Source: Acidobacteriota bacterium
Lineage (GTDB): Bacteria; Acidobacteriota; Polarisedimenticolia; J045
Assembly: GCA_017994815.1 (NCBI GenBank)
Contig: JAGOJY010000044.1
Span: forward strand, 1 to 34,602
DNA: 34,602 nt
Direction: 5' to 3'
Part shown: in pieces, positions 17,201 to 23,657 of the stretch
Layout: every line of letters begins with the position of its first letter
How positions within the stretch are numbered: the first letter of the stretch is position 1
Translations under genes and position numbers: made by a program
Notes under the pieces: generated by a model
The model's input: the letters and a program-made list of their open reading frames with translations, nothing else
Told to the model about the DNA's origin: nothing
Database searches by the model: none

Positions 17201-19919
17201 CGGTCTGGGTCACCGGCACGTCGGGCGTGCCGCAGTACGAGGCGTCGACGTAGCGCACGCTGATCGTGTCGCCGTGCGCGACGGAGAGCAGGCCGTCGCC
17301 GTGCGCCGCCCCCGACGCGGTGGTCGGGACCGAGCCCGCGAAATGGCCCGAGGCCGGCGGGTTCTCGAGCAGCGTGATCGTCTCGGGGGTCGCCTCGGCC
17401 CCCGACCAGGCGACGACGTCGTGCGTCCCGTTGCCGAGGAGGTCGATGTCGGTCAGCGAGATCTGGACGTTGTCGCTGCAGTTGTAGAGCGAGCGGTCGA
17501 GCGCGATCGAGCCGGCGCAGGGCTGCGGAGTCGCCTGCACGCAGGCGCTGGCCGGGCTGAAGCAGGAGTTCGAGGCGCCGACGGCGACGACGTTGTAGGA
17601 GTACGTGCGGCCGTTGGCGGTGTCGGCGTCGGTGTACGTCGTGCCGGTCACCGTCGCGATCAACGCCTTGCCGAAGTCGCAGCCGGCGAACCCCTCCGAG
17701 CGCAGGACCCAGTACTTCGAGGCGGACGGCACGGCGTTCCAGCTCAACACGACCTGGTTGCTCGCGGCGGCCGCGGTGAGGACCGGCGCGACGGCCGGCG
17801 CGCCGGCGCACCCGCTGTTGACCGGGGCCGGGCTGGCGCAGGCGATCCCGTGGCGATCGAAGGCCGCGTGCAGCGCGGTCATGTGCGGCGTGCCGTCGTT
17901 GAGGTTGCCGTTGTCGTCGTCGACGGTCAGCCACTGCGTGTAGGCGTTCGTGCTGCCGCAGCCGTCCGACGTCGAGGGGCAGGAGCAGGCGTGCCAGTTC
18001 CCGACGTTGCCGCTGCCCTGGTAGAAGAGCCGGTTGGCGATCATGAACGCCGTCGTGCTGTCGTAGTTGAACGGCGGCGATTGCAGATCGCGCGCGGCGA
18101 GGTCCCACGCCGCCTCGGTGGCCGGGCGAGCGTCGCAGTGCACCTCGCGCCCGCACGGCCCGCTGCCGGAATCGCAGCGCGGGCAGGAGAAGCTGGCCGG
18201 GCTGTCGGGGATCCCGCCCTCGTGCTTCTGGTAGTCGGCGCCGCGAACCCCGGAGCAGTCCAGCTCGCACAAATGCCCGCCGGTGTCGGCGTTGTCGCCG
18301 TTGTAGCCGGTGCCGTCGAGCGTCAGCCCGCAGCCCTGGTCGACGGTCCACCAGAAGCCGTAGCCGACGCACGACATCTGCAGCCGATAGATCGCCGCGA
18401 TGTCGGCGTAGGTCTCGCTGGTGGTGCTGAGGCTGCCGCCGCTGTCGTTGTCGTCGAGGCCGTGGCCCCACTCGTGGTCGAACACCGCCGCGATCTCGCC
18501 CGTGTTGCGGCAGCCGCCGCCGGACTTGTAGAAGTTGATCGACCCCTCGTACGGGCTGTAGAACGCGTTGCAGGTGTCGTTGATGTTCACGTTGGTCGGA
18601 ATCTGGGTCTGGAGCCAGCTGTTGTTCGGCAGCCACCCGCGCGCGAGTTCCACCAGCTTGTTGACCTCGTAGAACGCCGAGCGGCTGGACGGCGTGTTGC
18701 CGGCCGAGCCGATGCCGGTGCAGTCGTGTTCGCCGTTGACCCCGCCCATGTCGATGTCGCCGGTGGCCGAGCTCTGGTTCACCGTGCCGCACTCGTCGCC
18801 GATCAGGACGTACTTGCCGGCCAGGGTGGTGGTCGCCGTCCCGCCGGGGTAGTCGTAGAGCCCGGCGCTGTTGGTCAAGTCCGCGGGGGCCGGGAATCCG
18901 GTGTCGGTCCACGGCATCGGCGAGCCGGGCTGCATCGTCCCGCAGCGCGCCGCGTCGGGGCAGATCTCGGTGCAGGTGACGGGGTAGATCCCGCCCACGA
19001 CCTTCTTCTTCTCGTAGGCGTTGACGTCCTGGAACTCGAGTATCTCGCCAGTCTGGGCGTCGACCGTGACTTGCCACGACCCGGTCTGCCCCTCGCGGAC
19101 GAAGCCGAAGGTCCAGGCCAGGCGGTGGCCGTACCCGCTGCCGACGCTCCCGGCGAAGCTCTCGCCCGACTGCTGCGCGGCGGGTGCGAACGGCACGATC
19201 TCGAGCTGCGGTTTCGCCCACAACCGGTCGTCCAGGCTCGTCCCGCCCGCGTACTCGAAACCGATCTTGAGCGCATCGTCCGCATCCAGCGCGGGCGTCG
19301 TCGAAATCGCGACGTTGCCCCAGTTCTCGGTGCCGATCACCACGAGGTTCCCGTGGTTGATCGTCGCTGCGAGCCGGCCCCAGCGAACCGGGATCCCGTT
19401 GACCTGCTGTGGCACGCTGACCTGCCACACGTCGTCCGACACCTGGTCCGCGCGGATCGCCCCGAGCTGGGCCTTGTCCAGCGCCAGCACGTCGGCGTTG
19501 CGCTCGACGAACGCGCGCACGGCCGCCGCGACGACGTCGCCGTCCACCCGCGACACGTTGCGGCCCAGCGCCCGCGACACATCGTCGAGGGAGAGCTTGT
19601 TGCCCACGCCGCGGCCGGGGATCAGCGGGACGTGCCCCTGGATGTTCGTCGCCGCGCCGGAACGGGGGTCGATCCAGGCGTGGAAGTCGTCGCCGTACTC
19701 CTGCAGGAACCGGTTCCAGGCCGGCGCATTGCCCAGCCCGGCGCGCAGCTCCTCCAGCGGCACGTTGCTCGTGCTGATGTGCAGGTCCGGCTTGCGGAAC
19801 TGGCGCTCGTCGAGCGAGGTCGCGGGCTTCTTGGGGACGAACGCCAGCGCCGAGAGCGTCGCCGCCAGCGCCACGAACACCGAAAGCAGGGAGAACCGGA
19901 CGGACCCCGACATCCTCAT
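14241..19919 (-). CDS. Very large secreted zinc metalloprotease with three P-domains
   Basis: 1,892 residues. Signal peptide (SVRFSLLSVFVALAATLSA, to about residue 27), then a propeptide with FTP/PepSY-like features to about 310 (VWQVSVPQQVNGIPVRWG, GSWQVTVDAQTGEILE). Catalytic site HEWGH (His482, Glu483, His486) followed after 15 residues by ETYAD (Glu502), a gluzincin-like HExxH...ExxxD arrangement. A Cys-rich stretch follows at about 547-595. An FN3-like domain lies at about 703-790, then proprotein-convertase P-domains at about 1007-1150, 1360-1503 and 1636-1777 (each with TYDGDL/TFDGDL, LxGPNG, GDNxTGTxFDD and GxWxLxVxDxAGxDxG), interleaved with Ig/FN3-like modules. Starts M3 (19919) and M5 (19913) are both possible; GGGAGG favours 19919. 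Likely an exoprotease for protein foraging; exact peptidase family not assigned. Confidence 0.87.
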   Translation of the reverse strand: MRMSGSVRFSLLSVFVALAATLSALAFVPKKPATSLDERQFRKPDLHISTSNVPLEELRAGLGNAPAWNRFLQEYGDDFHAWIDPRSGAATNIQGHVPLIPGRGVGNKLSLDDVSRALGRNVSRVDGDVVAAAVRAFVERNADVLALDKAQLGAIRADQVSDDVWQVSVPQQVNGIPVRWGRLAATINHGNLVVIGTENWGNVAISTTPALDADDALKIGFEYAGGTSLDDRLWAKPQLEIVPFAPAAQQSGESFAGSVGSGYGHRLAWTFGFVREGQTGSWQVTVDAQTGEILEFQDVNAYEKKKVVGGIYPVTCTEICPDAARCGTMQPGSPMPWTDTGFPAPADLTNSAGLYDYPGGTATTTLAGKYVLIGDECGTVNQSSATGDIDMGGVNGEHDCTGIGSAGNTPSSRSAFYEVNKLVELARGWLPNNSWLQTQIPTNVNINDTCNAFYSPYEGSINFYKSGGGCRNTGEIAAVFDHEWGHGLDDNDSGGSLSTTSETYADIAAIYRLQMSCVGYGFWWTVDQGCGLTLDGTGYNGDNADTGGHLCELDCSGVRGADYQKHEGGIPDSPASFSCPRCDSGSGPCGREVHCDARPATEAAWDLAARDLQSPPFNYDSTTAFMIANRLFYQGSGNVGNWHACSCPSTSDGCGSTNAYTQWLTVDDDNGNLNDGTPHMTALHAAFDRHGIACASPAPVNSGCAGAPAVAPVLTAAAASNQVVLSWNAVPSASKYWVLRSEGFAGCDFGKALIATVTGTTYTDADTANGRTYSYNVVAVGASNSCFSPASACVQATPQPCAGSIALDRSLYNCSDNVQISLTDIDLLGNGTHDVVAWSGAEATPETITLLENPPASGHFAGSVPTTASGAAHGDGLLSVAHGDTISVRYVDASYCGTPDVPVTQTAAVDCVAPAISGVFADNVTGSQAQVHWSTDEISTSVVHYGRTIPPGSLSSDPALVTDHLRQLEQLPECSLHYYSVESADAAGNTALDDNGGAYYTFRTPKNVNPSYASSDTPVPIPDNAPAGASSTIVLADTNTVLDVNVTVDIAHTYDGDISLYLVGPNGTTVTLSQRHGGSGDNYTGTTFDDSATTPIASGTSPYRGTFQPDTPLASLDGIPATGSWTLQVVDSAGGDSGTIVGWTLTLLYPAEDCGATLRLDADAYSCSATAGISVKDTTLAGAPSLTVAVGSGNETTPEIVTLVAQPAPHEDTFLGSIGLTTGAPAHGDGLLSVADGDTVSVTYIDADDGQGGHDIPHTDAAAVDCVRPVITSVTASDVTDSSALISWVTNEDASSTVRYDVTTPPGSTTSDPALVTAHHLLLTGLAECSTYSYAVESSDAVGNTVADDNAGNYFTFETGRHQTVGYPSSDTPLPIPDSTPSGVASTIIVADSGPVQDVNVIVNITHTYDGDLSIYLVGPNGVSVQLSNRRGSSGDNFTGTVFDDQAATPIASGSAPFSGSFRPDAPLSALNGIGAAGSWQLKVVDNAGSDTGSIVDWTLQVTYPSGSCGADASYLSSAGQDSCLAGGTHSDDGVVDRGEDVVLPVVLRNSGTVPLTGISATISTTLPGVTVTRASATYPDMAAGASASSLAPHFAYTVGPTVPCGTEIPFGLAIVTAEGSFLDSFTALVGAPGSATNTYTASDLPKPIPDNTTVTSTVTVTDTSLVQDVNVVLSLTHTFDGDLTLTLIGPNGVRVVLSNRRGSSGDNFTGTTFDDQATTPIASGSAPFSGSYRPDEPLSGLNGIPANGAWQLEVKDNAGGDTGTLTAWQLVLTSALGFVCNDCVTAVPSTEVGGVAWTGKLEQRWDTVAGSSFYNVYRGDGGTLPDLLTPAVESCLRLSTTGTATGPVLDELPVSGGAYWYLVRAANSAGEGPAGNASTGPRNQQSDGPCP

Positions 19920-20100
19920 GACCACCCTCCCGGGACTGCGACCGACGTGGACGGTTCCCCCGGGCTGCGCCTTCGGACTGACCGGTCGGCCCGCGGGGTC
20001 AAACCAACCTTAACGAAATACGGCGATCCGGGCGTCAGGGTAGGGGATTTTCGTCGCCGACCGTCGCCGCGGGCGCAGCATCCGGCGCCCCGGCCGGACG

Positions 20101-20358
20101 CTACCAGGCGCAGCCGGTGGGGGGCAGGGTGGAACCGCCCCGGCGCGGTATCAGCCCGGCGCGGACCAGGAGCGGCGCGCAGAACTGGGCGTGGCAGGCC
20201 TCGGGCGGCGGGGCGAGAGGTCCCGGCCGCTGCCCGGCGCGGGCCCGCTCCAGCGCGGCGAGCCGGGGGCAGGTGGAGCACAGCGGAATCCGGGAAAGCC
20301 CGAGAAGCCGCAGCCCATCGCGATCGTGCCAGTCCGGAACAGGTGTGGGTGTGTTCAT
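20101..20358 (-). CDS. Possible small Cys-containing protein
   Basis: 85 residues starting MNTPTPVPDWHDRDGLRLLGLSRIP (split here as MNTPTPVPDWHD and GLRLLGLSRIP). CSTCP near residue 28 and CHAQFC near residue 56 give two Cys pairs that could bind a metal. GGAG lies 10 nt upstream of the ATG, with TTATAT (20378-20383 on the reverse strand) before it. It follows the gene at 20405 on the same strand by 46 bp. The pairing of cysteines and the ribosome site support a real gene, but base composition alone could leave this frame open; no family recognised. Confidence 0.45.
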   Translation of the reverse strand: MNTPTPVPDWHDRDGLRLLGLSRIPLCSTCPRLAALERARAGQRPGPLAPPPEACHAQFCAPLLVRAGLIPRRGGSTLPPTGCAW

Positions 20359-20404
20359 CGCGGCTGCTCTCCGGAACATATAACGCACGGACGCGGAAAA
20401 AGGT

Positions 20405-20875
20405 TCACGGCATCCGGCGCAGGATCCAGATGTTGTCGTAGCCCCGGTCGGACCCGCGGAAACGTTCGTGCGCGACGACCATCCCACCGTCGGCTGACAA
20501 TTGATACCGGACGACATTCGTAGCCGTCTTCCTGCCCTGCCGCACCTTGCTGTCGAAGACCAGGACGTCGCCGTCCCAGTACAGCCGCGAGAGCCACTCC
20601 ACGCCGCCGTGGACGATCCGCTGCTCGGGCGCGCCACAGGTCAGCTCGAAGATGAAGGTGTCGGGCTTGCCGTCGACCACGTGCGTGCGGGTGGCGCGGA
20701 AGACCGGGTCGCGGTGCACGATGACGAAGACCGAGGACTCCGGGGGCGCGACCTCGAGCTTGCTGCTGGCGAAGTCCGCCTTAAAGGTCCCGGAGAAGTC
20801 GGGCCGCGAGCCGGCGCGGGCGCTCCCGGCGCTCGCGGCCAGCAAGACCAAGGTCGTCGTCAGCCATGCGTTCAT
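20405..20875 (-). CDS. Exported protein of unknown function (SGTF-type beta protein)
   Basis: 156 residues. A signal peptide is clear (hydrophobic LTTTLVLLAASAG, cleavage after ARA near residue 21). The mature protein begins PDFSGTFKADFASSKLE, an opening shared by many small secreted acidobacterial proteins of lipocalin-like beta-barrel type, and continues as alternating strands (VFVIVHRDPVFRATRTH, WLSRLYWDGDVLVF, VVRYQLSADGGMVVAHERF). The ATG has GGAG 9 nt upstream. The promoter region is shared head-to-head with the forward gene at 20907. Ligand and role unknown. Confidence 0.75.
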   Translation of the reverse strand: MNAWLTTTLVLLAASAGSARAGSRPDFSGTFKADFASSKLEVAPPESSVFVIVHRDPVFRATRTHVVDGKPDTFIFELTCGAPEQRIVHGGVEWLSRLYWDGDVLVFDSKVRQGRKTATNVVRYQLSADGGMVVAHERFRGSDRGYDNIWILRRMP

Positions 20876-20880
20876 CGCGC

Positions 20881-20907
20881 TAGACTCCGGGGCCGGAGGC
20901 CATTCTA
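20881..20907. promoter_or_regulatory. Possible overlapping divergent promoters
   Basis: TAGACT (20881-20886, forward) and TAGAAT (20902-20907 read in reverse) are TANNNT -10-like boxes facing each other in the 31-bp gap between two divergent genes. Neither has a clear -35 box. Confidence 0.3.
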
Positions 20908-21479
20908 TGTCCGTGGGCGAGGCGCTGGCGCGCGCCCTGAGCTACCCGACGGCGGCCCAGCTGCGCGCCTTGCGAGCCGAGATGCTGGAGGCCGGTGTCC
21001 CCGCCGGATCGCCGGCCTGGCTCGTCCTCGACAAGTACCACGCGTTCCTCGGTCGACTGGAGAGCGGCACGACATCGCGCGAGTACAGCGAGCTGGCGTC
21101 GAAGCTCGACATCGCCAGCATCAGCGGGGTTCTCCTCGAGCACGTCCTCGAGCCGCGCGACTCGCGCGGGCTGACGCTCGCGCTGTTGACCGGTGCGGTC
21201 AGCGAGGGCCTGATGGCGCTCGCCACGCGCCAGCACGTCAAGGCGTGGGAAGAAGGGCTGGCCTCGGAGTACCGTGACGCGGCGTGGTTCCTCTACGGCG
21301 AACTCTGGCGCTGGGCCGAGCAGCGCAACCCGGGCCTGTCTCCCGCGGAGCGGCGCCGGCTGCTCGACCGCTTGTTCGGCCTGATCGACGCGCCCGAGGT
21401 CAGCGGTTTCGACAAGGCGCTGTTCCTCGGCCGCCTGTTCCAGATCCTGCTCGCGAGCTACACCGGCGCCGACCGCTGA
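20907..21479 (+). CDS. Hypothetical cytoplasmic alpha-helical protein
   Basis: 190 residues, start MSVGEALARALSYPT at ATG 20907, chosen for GGAGG about 8 nt upstream. No signal peptide or membrane helix. Predicted almost wholly helical, with amphipathic stretches such as AAQLRALRAEMLEAG, WLVLDKYHAFLGRLESG, GLTLALLTGAVSEGLMAL, DAAWFLYGELWRWAEQRN and FDKALFLGRLFQILLASY. No family recognised and no catalytic motif seen. Converges with the oligopeptidase gene; the 21-bp gap holds a GCGCCGGCGC palindrome but not the GGGGACAGG repeat. Confidence 0.75.
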   Translation: MSVGEALARALSYPTAAQLRALRAEMLEAGVPAGSPAWLVLDKYHAFLGRLESGTTSREYSELASKLDIASISGVLLEHVLEPRDSRGLTLALLTGAVSEGLMALATRQHVKAWEEGLASEYRDAAWFLYGELWRWAEQRNPGLSPAERRRLLDRLFGLIDAPEVSGFDKALFLGRLFQILLASYTGADR

Positions 21480-21500
21480 ACTCGCGCCGGCGCGGGGCCC

Positions 21501-23546
21501 TCAGGTCGCCCGCGCCGCGACATCGAGCAGGAACGCGAAGTCGAGCGCCGTCTCGCGGTGGCGCTTGAAGCGGCCGGTCGCCCCGCCGTGCCCCGCCTCC
21601 ATGTTGGTGTACAGGTACAACGGGTTGTCGTCGGTCTTGAGCGCCCGCAGCTTCGCGACCCACTTGGCGGGCTCGAAGTACTGGACCTGGCTGTCGTGCA
21701 GCGCCGTGGTCACGAGCAGGGCGGGGTAGGCCTTGGCCTCGACGTTGTCGTAGGGCGAGTACGACAGCATCAGGCGATGGAACTCGGGGTCGTGCGGGTT
21801 ACCCCACTCGTCGTACTCGCCGGTCGTCAGCGGCAGCTCATCGTCGAGCATCGTCGTCACGCAGTCCACGAACGGCACGTGCGCGACCAGCCCGCGCCAC
21901 AGCTCGGGCGCCATGTTGGCGACCGCGCCGATCAAGAGCCCACCGGCGCTCCCGCCCATCGCGAACAGGAGATTCCCGGCACAGTACCCTCCCGCGACGA
22001 GGAACCGCCCGCAGTCGATGAAGTCGGTGAACGTGTTGCGCTTTTTCAGCAGCTTGCCGTCCTCGTACCAAGCCCGGCCCAGCTCCTCGCCGCCGCGGAC
22101 GTGCGCGATGGCGAAGGCCCAGCCGCGGTCGAGCAGGCTCAGGCGCGGCGAGCTGAAGGCCGGCTCGGAACTGATCCCGTACGAGCCGTAGCCGTAGAGC
22201 AGCAGCGGGGCGGTCCCGTCGCGGCGCCAGCCCTCGCGGTAGACCAGCGAGATCGGCACGCGTGTGCCGTCGCGCGCGGTGGCCCACAGCCGCTCGGTAC
22301 GGTAGTTCGCGCGATCGAAACCGCCCAGAACCGGCTCCTCGCGCAGCAGGGTGGCGCGGCGCGCGTCCATGTCGTAGTCGTACACCGAGCGCGGCGTCGT
22401 CAGGCTCTGGTACTCGTAGCGCAAAACGCGCGTGTCCGGGGTCGGGTTGTGCTCCGGGAACACCAGGTACACGGGTTCGCCGAAGTCGATGCGCTGCTCG
22501 CCGGTGCCGTCCCACCTCCGCACGCGCACCTGCGTCAGCCCTTCCGCGCGCTCCAGCACCACGAGGTGCTCGCGAAACAGCTCGAAACCCTCGAGCAACG
22601 TCTCGGGGCGGTGCGGGAGCACCTCGGTCCAGGCTTCCTTCAGCGTCGGCCCGGCGCCGCAGGCCATCAGCCGGAAGTTGCGCGCCTGCCAGTTGGTGCG
22701 GATGTACCAGCTCTCGCGGAGGTGGTCGATGTCGTACTCGTGCTCGCGCTCGCGCGGCTGGAACAGCTGCCAGTCCGCGGTCGGTTGGTCGGCCGGAATG
22801 TAGCGGTACTCCCGGCTCAGCGTCTGGCACGACGCGAGCAGCACGAACTTCTCGTCGCGCGTCAGGCCCACGCGGCAGTCGAACGTCTCGTCGTCTTCCT
22901 GGTAGACCAGCGGGTCATCGGCCGGGTCGGTCCCGAGCACGTGCCGGAAGACCCGGTGCGCGCGCAGGGTGAGCGGGTCCTGGCGCGTGTAGAACAACGT
23001 CCGGCCGTCGCTGGCCCACACGGCGTTGCCGGTGACCTGCGGGATCACGTCCGCGAGCACGACCCCGCGCGCGAGGTCCTTGAAGCGCAGCGTGTAGATG
23101 CGCCGGCCCTGGAAGTCCTCGGCCCAGGCCAGGACGCGGCCGTCCCGCGTGACACCGGCGCCGATGAGCGAGCAGAACTCGTGGCCGGCGGCGACGGCGT
23201 TGACGTCGAGCATGAGCTCTTCGGGCGCACCGGGAGCGTCGCCGCGGCGGAACCACAGCGGGTACTCCTGCCCGGTGCGGAAGCGGCTGTGGTACCAGTA
23301 GCCGTGCTCGAGGTACGGGACCGTCTCGTCGTCGGGGCTGATGCGGCCGACGATCTCCTCGTAGAGCCGCTCCTGCAGCGCGAGGGTGTGCCGCATCGAC
23401 TCCTCGCGGTAGGCGTTTTCCTCGCGCAGGTACGCCAGCACTTCGGGGTCGTCGCGGCGATTGAGCCAGGCGTAGTCGTCGATGCGGACATGGCCGTGGC
23501 GCTCCAGCCGCAGGGGGCCGCGCCGGGCCTTCGGGGGGGTGGTCAT
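21501..23546 (-). CDS. ptrB: Oligopeptidase B (prolyl oligopeptidase family S9A)
   Basis: Serine peptidase of 681 residues that cleaves short peptides, typically after Arg or Lys. An N-terminal beta-propeller (about 70-400) is followed by an alpha/beta-hydrolase domain. Catalytic triad: Ser533 in GGSAGG, Asp618 in LHDSQV, His653 in AGHGG; the spacing of 85 and 35 residues is that of known oligopeptidases B. YGYGSYGISSEPAFS and HVRGGEELGR are family hallmarks. No signal peptide, so probably cytoplasmic. No Shine-Dalgarno; TATACT ends 6 nt before the ATG, suggesting a leaderless mRNA. Divergent from the exported M3 peptidase gene (111 bp apart), consistent with a peptide-use pair. The symbol follows the E. 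coli homologue. Confidence 0.93.
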   Translation of the reverse strand: MTTPPKARRGPLRLERHGHVRIDDYAWLNRRDDPEVLAYLREENAYREESMRHTLALQERLYEEIVGRISPDDETVPYLEHGYWYHSRFRTGQEYPLWFRRGDAPGAPEELMLDVNAVAAGHEFCSLIGAGVTRDGRVLAWAEDFQGRRIYTLRFKDLARGVVLADVIPQVTGNAVWASDGRTLFYTRQDPLTLRAHRVFRHVLGTDPADDPLVYQEDDETFDCRVGLTRDEKFVLLASCQTLSREYRYIPADQPTADWQLFQPREREHEYDIDHLRESWYIRTNWQARNFRLMACGAGPTLKEAWTEVLPHRPETLLEGFELFREHLVVLERAEGLTQVRVRRWDGTGEQRIDFGEPVYLVFPEHNPTPDTRVLRYEYQSLTTPRSVYDYDMDARRATLLREEPVLGGFDRANYRTERLWATARDGTRVPISLVYREGWRRDGTAPLLLYGYGSYGISSEPAFSSPRLSLLDRGWAFAIAHVRGGEELGRAWYEDGKLLKKRNTFTDFIDCGRFLVAGGYCAGNLLFAMGGSAGGLLIGAVANMAPELWRGLVAHVPFVDCVTTMLDDELPLTTGEYDEWGNPHDPEFHRLMLSYSPYDNVEAKAYPALLVTTALHDSQVQYFEPAKWVAKLRALKTDDNPLYLYTNMEAGHGGATGRFKRHRETALDFAFLLDVAARAT

Positions 23547-23552
23547 CGCGGG

Positions 23553-23558
23553 AGTATA
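23553..23558 (-). promoter_or_regulatory. -10 box of predicted leaderless oligopeptidase B mRNA
   Basis: On the reverse strand TATACT is followed by six bases (CCCGCG) and the ATG. A transcript starting 6-7 nt after the -10 would begin at the start codon. No Shine-Dalgarno lies in between. Confidence 0.55.
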
Positions 23559-23613
23559 GCCGGGCTGCGCGACCGGTTAGGCGGCCTGCCGACCGCATTC
23601 GCGAACCGTCCTG

Positions 23614-23619
23614 TAAGAT
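23614..23619 (+). promoter_or_regulatory. Possible -10 box (TAAGAT) for the M3 peptidase gene
   Basis: CTGTAAGATGG lies 38 nt before the chosen ATG at 23658. Same hexamer as at 528 and 12228. Confidence 0.35.
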
Positions 23620-23657
23620 GGCCGGCCACTCATTGCATGCCGCCCGAGGATGACTCC

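Noticed and set aside
16692..20441. Open frame of 1,249 codons on the forward strand
   Set aside because: Antisense to the protease, whose signal peptide, zinc site and P-domains are unmistakable.
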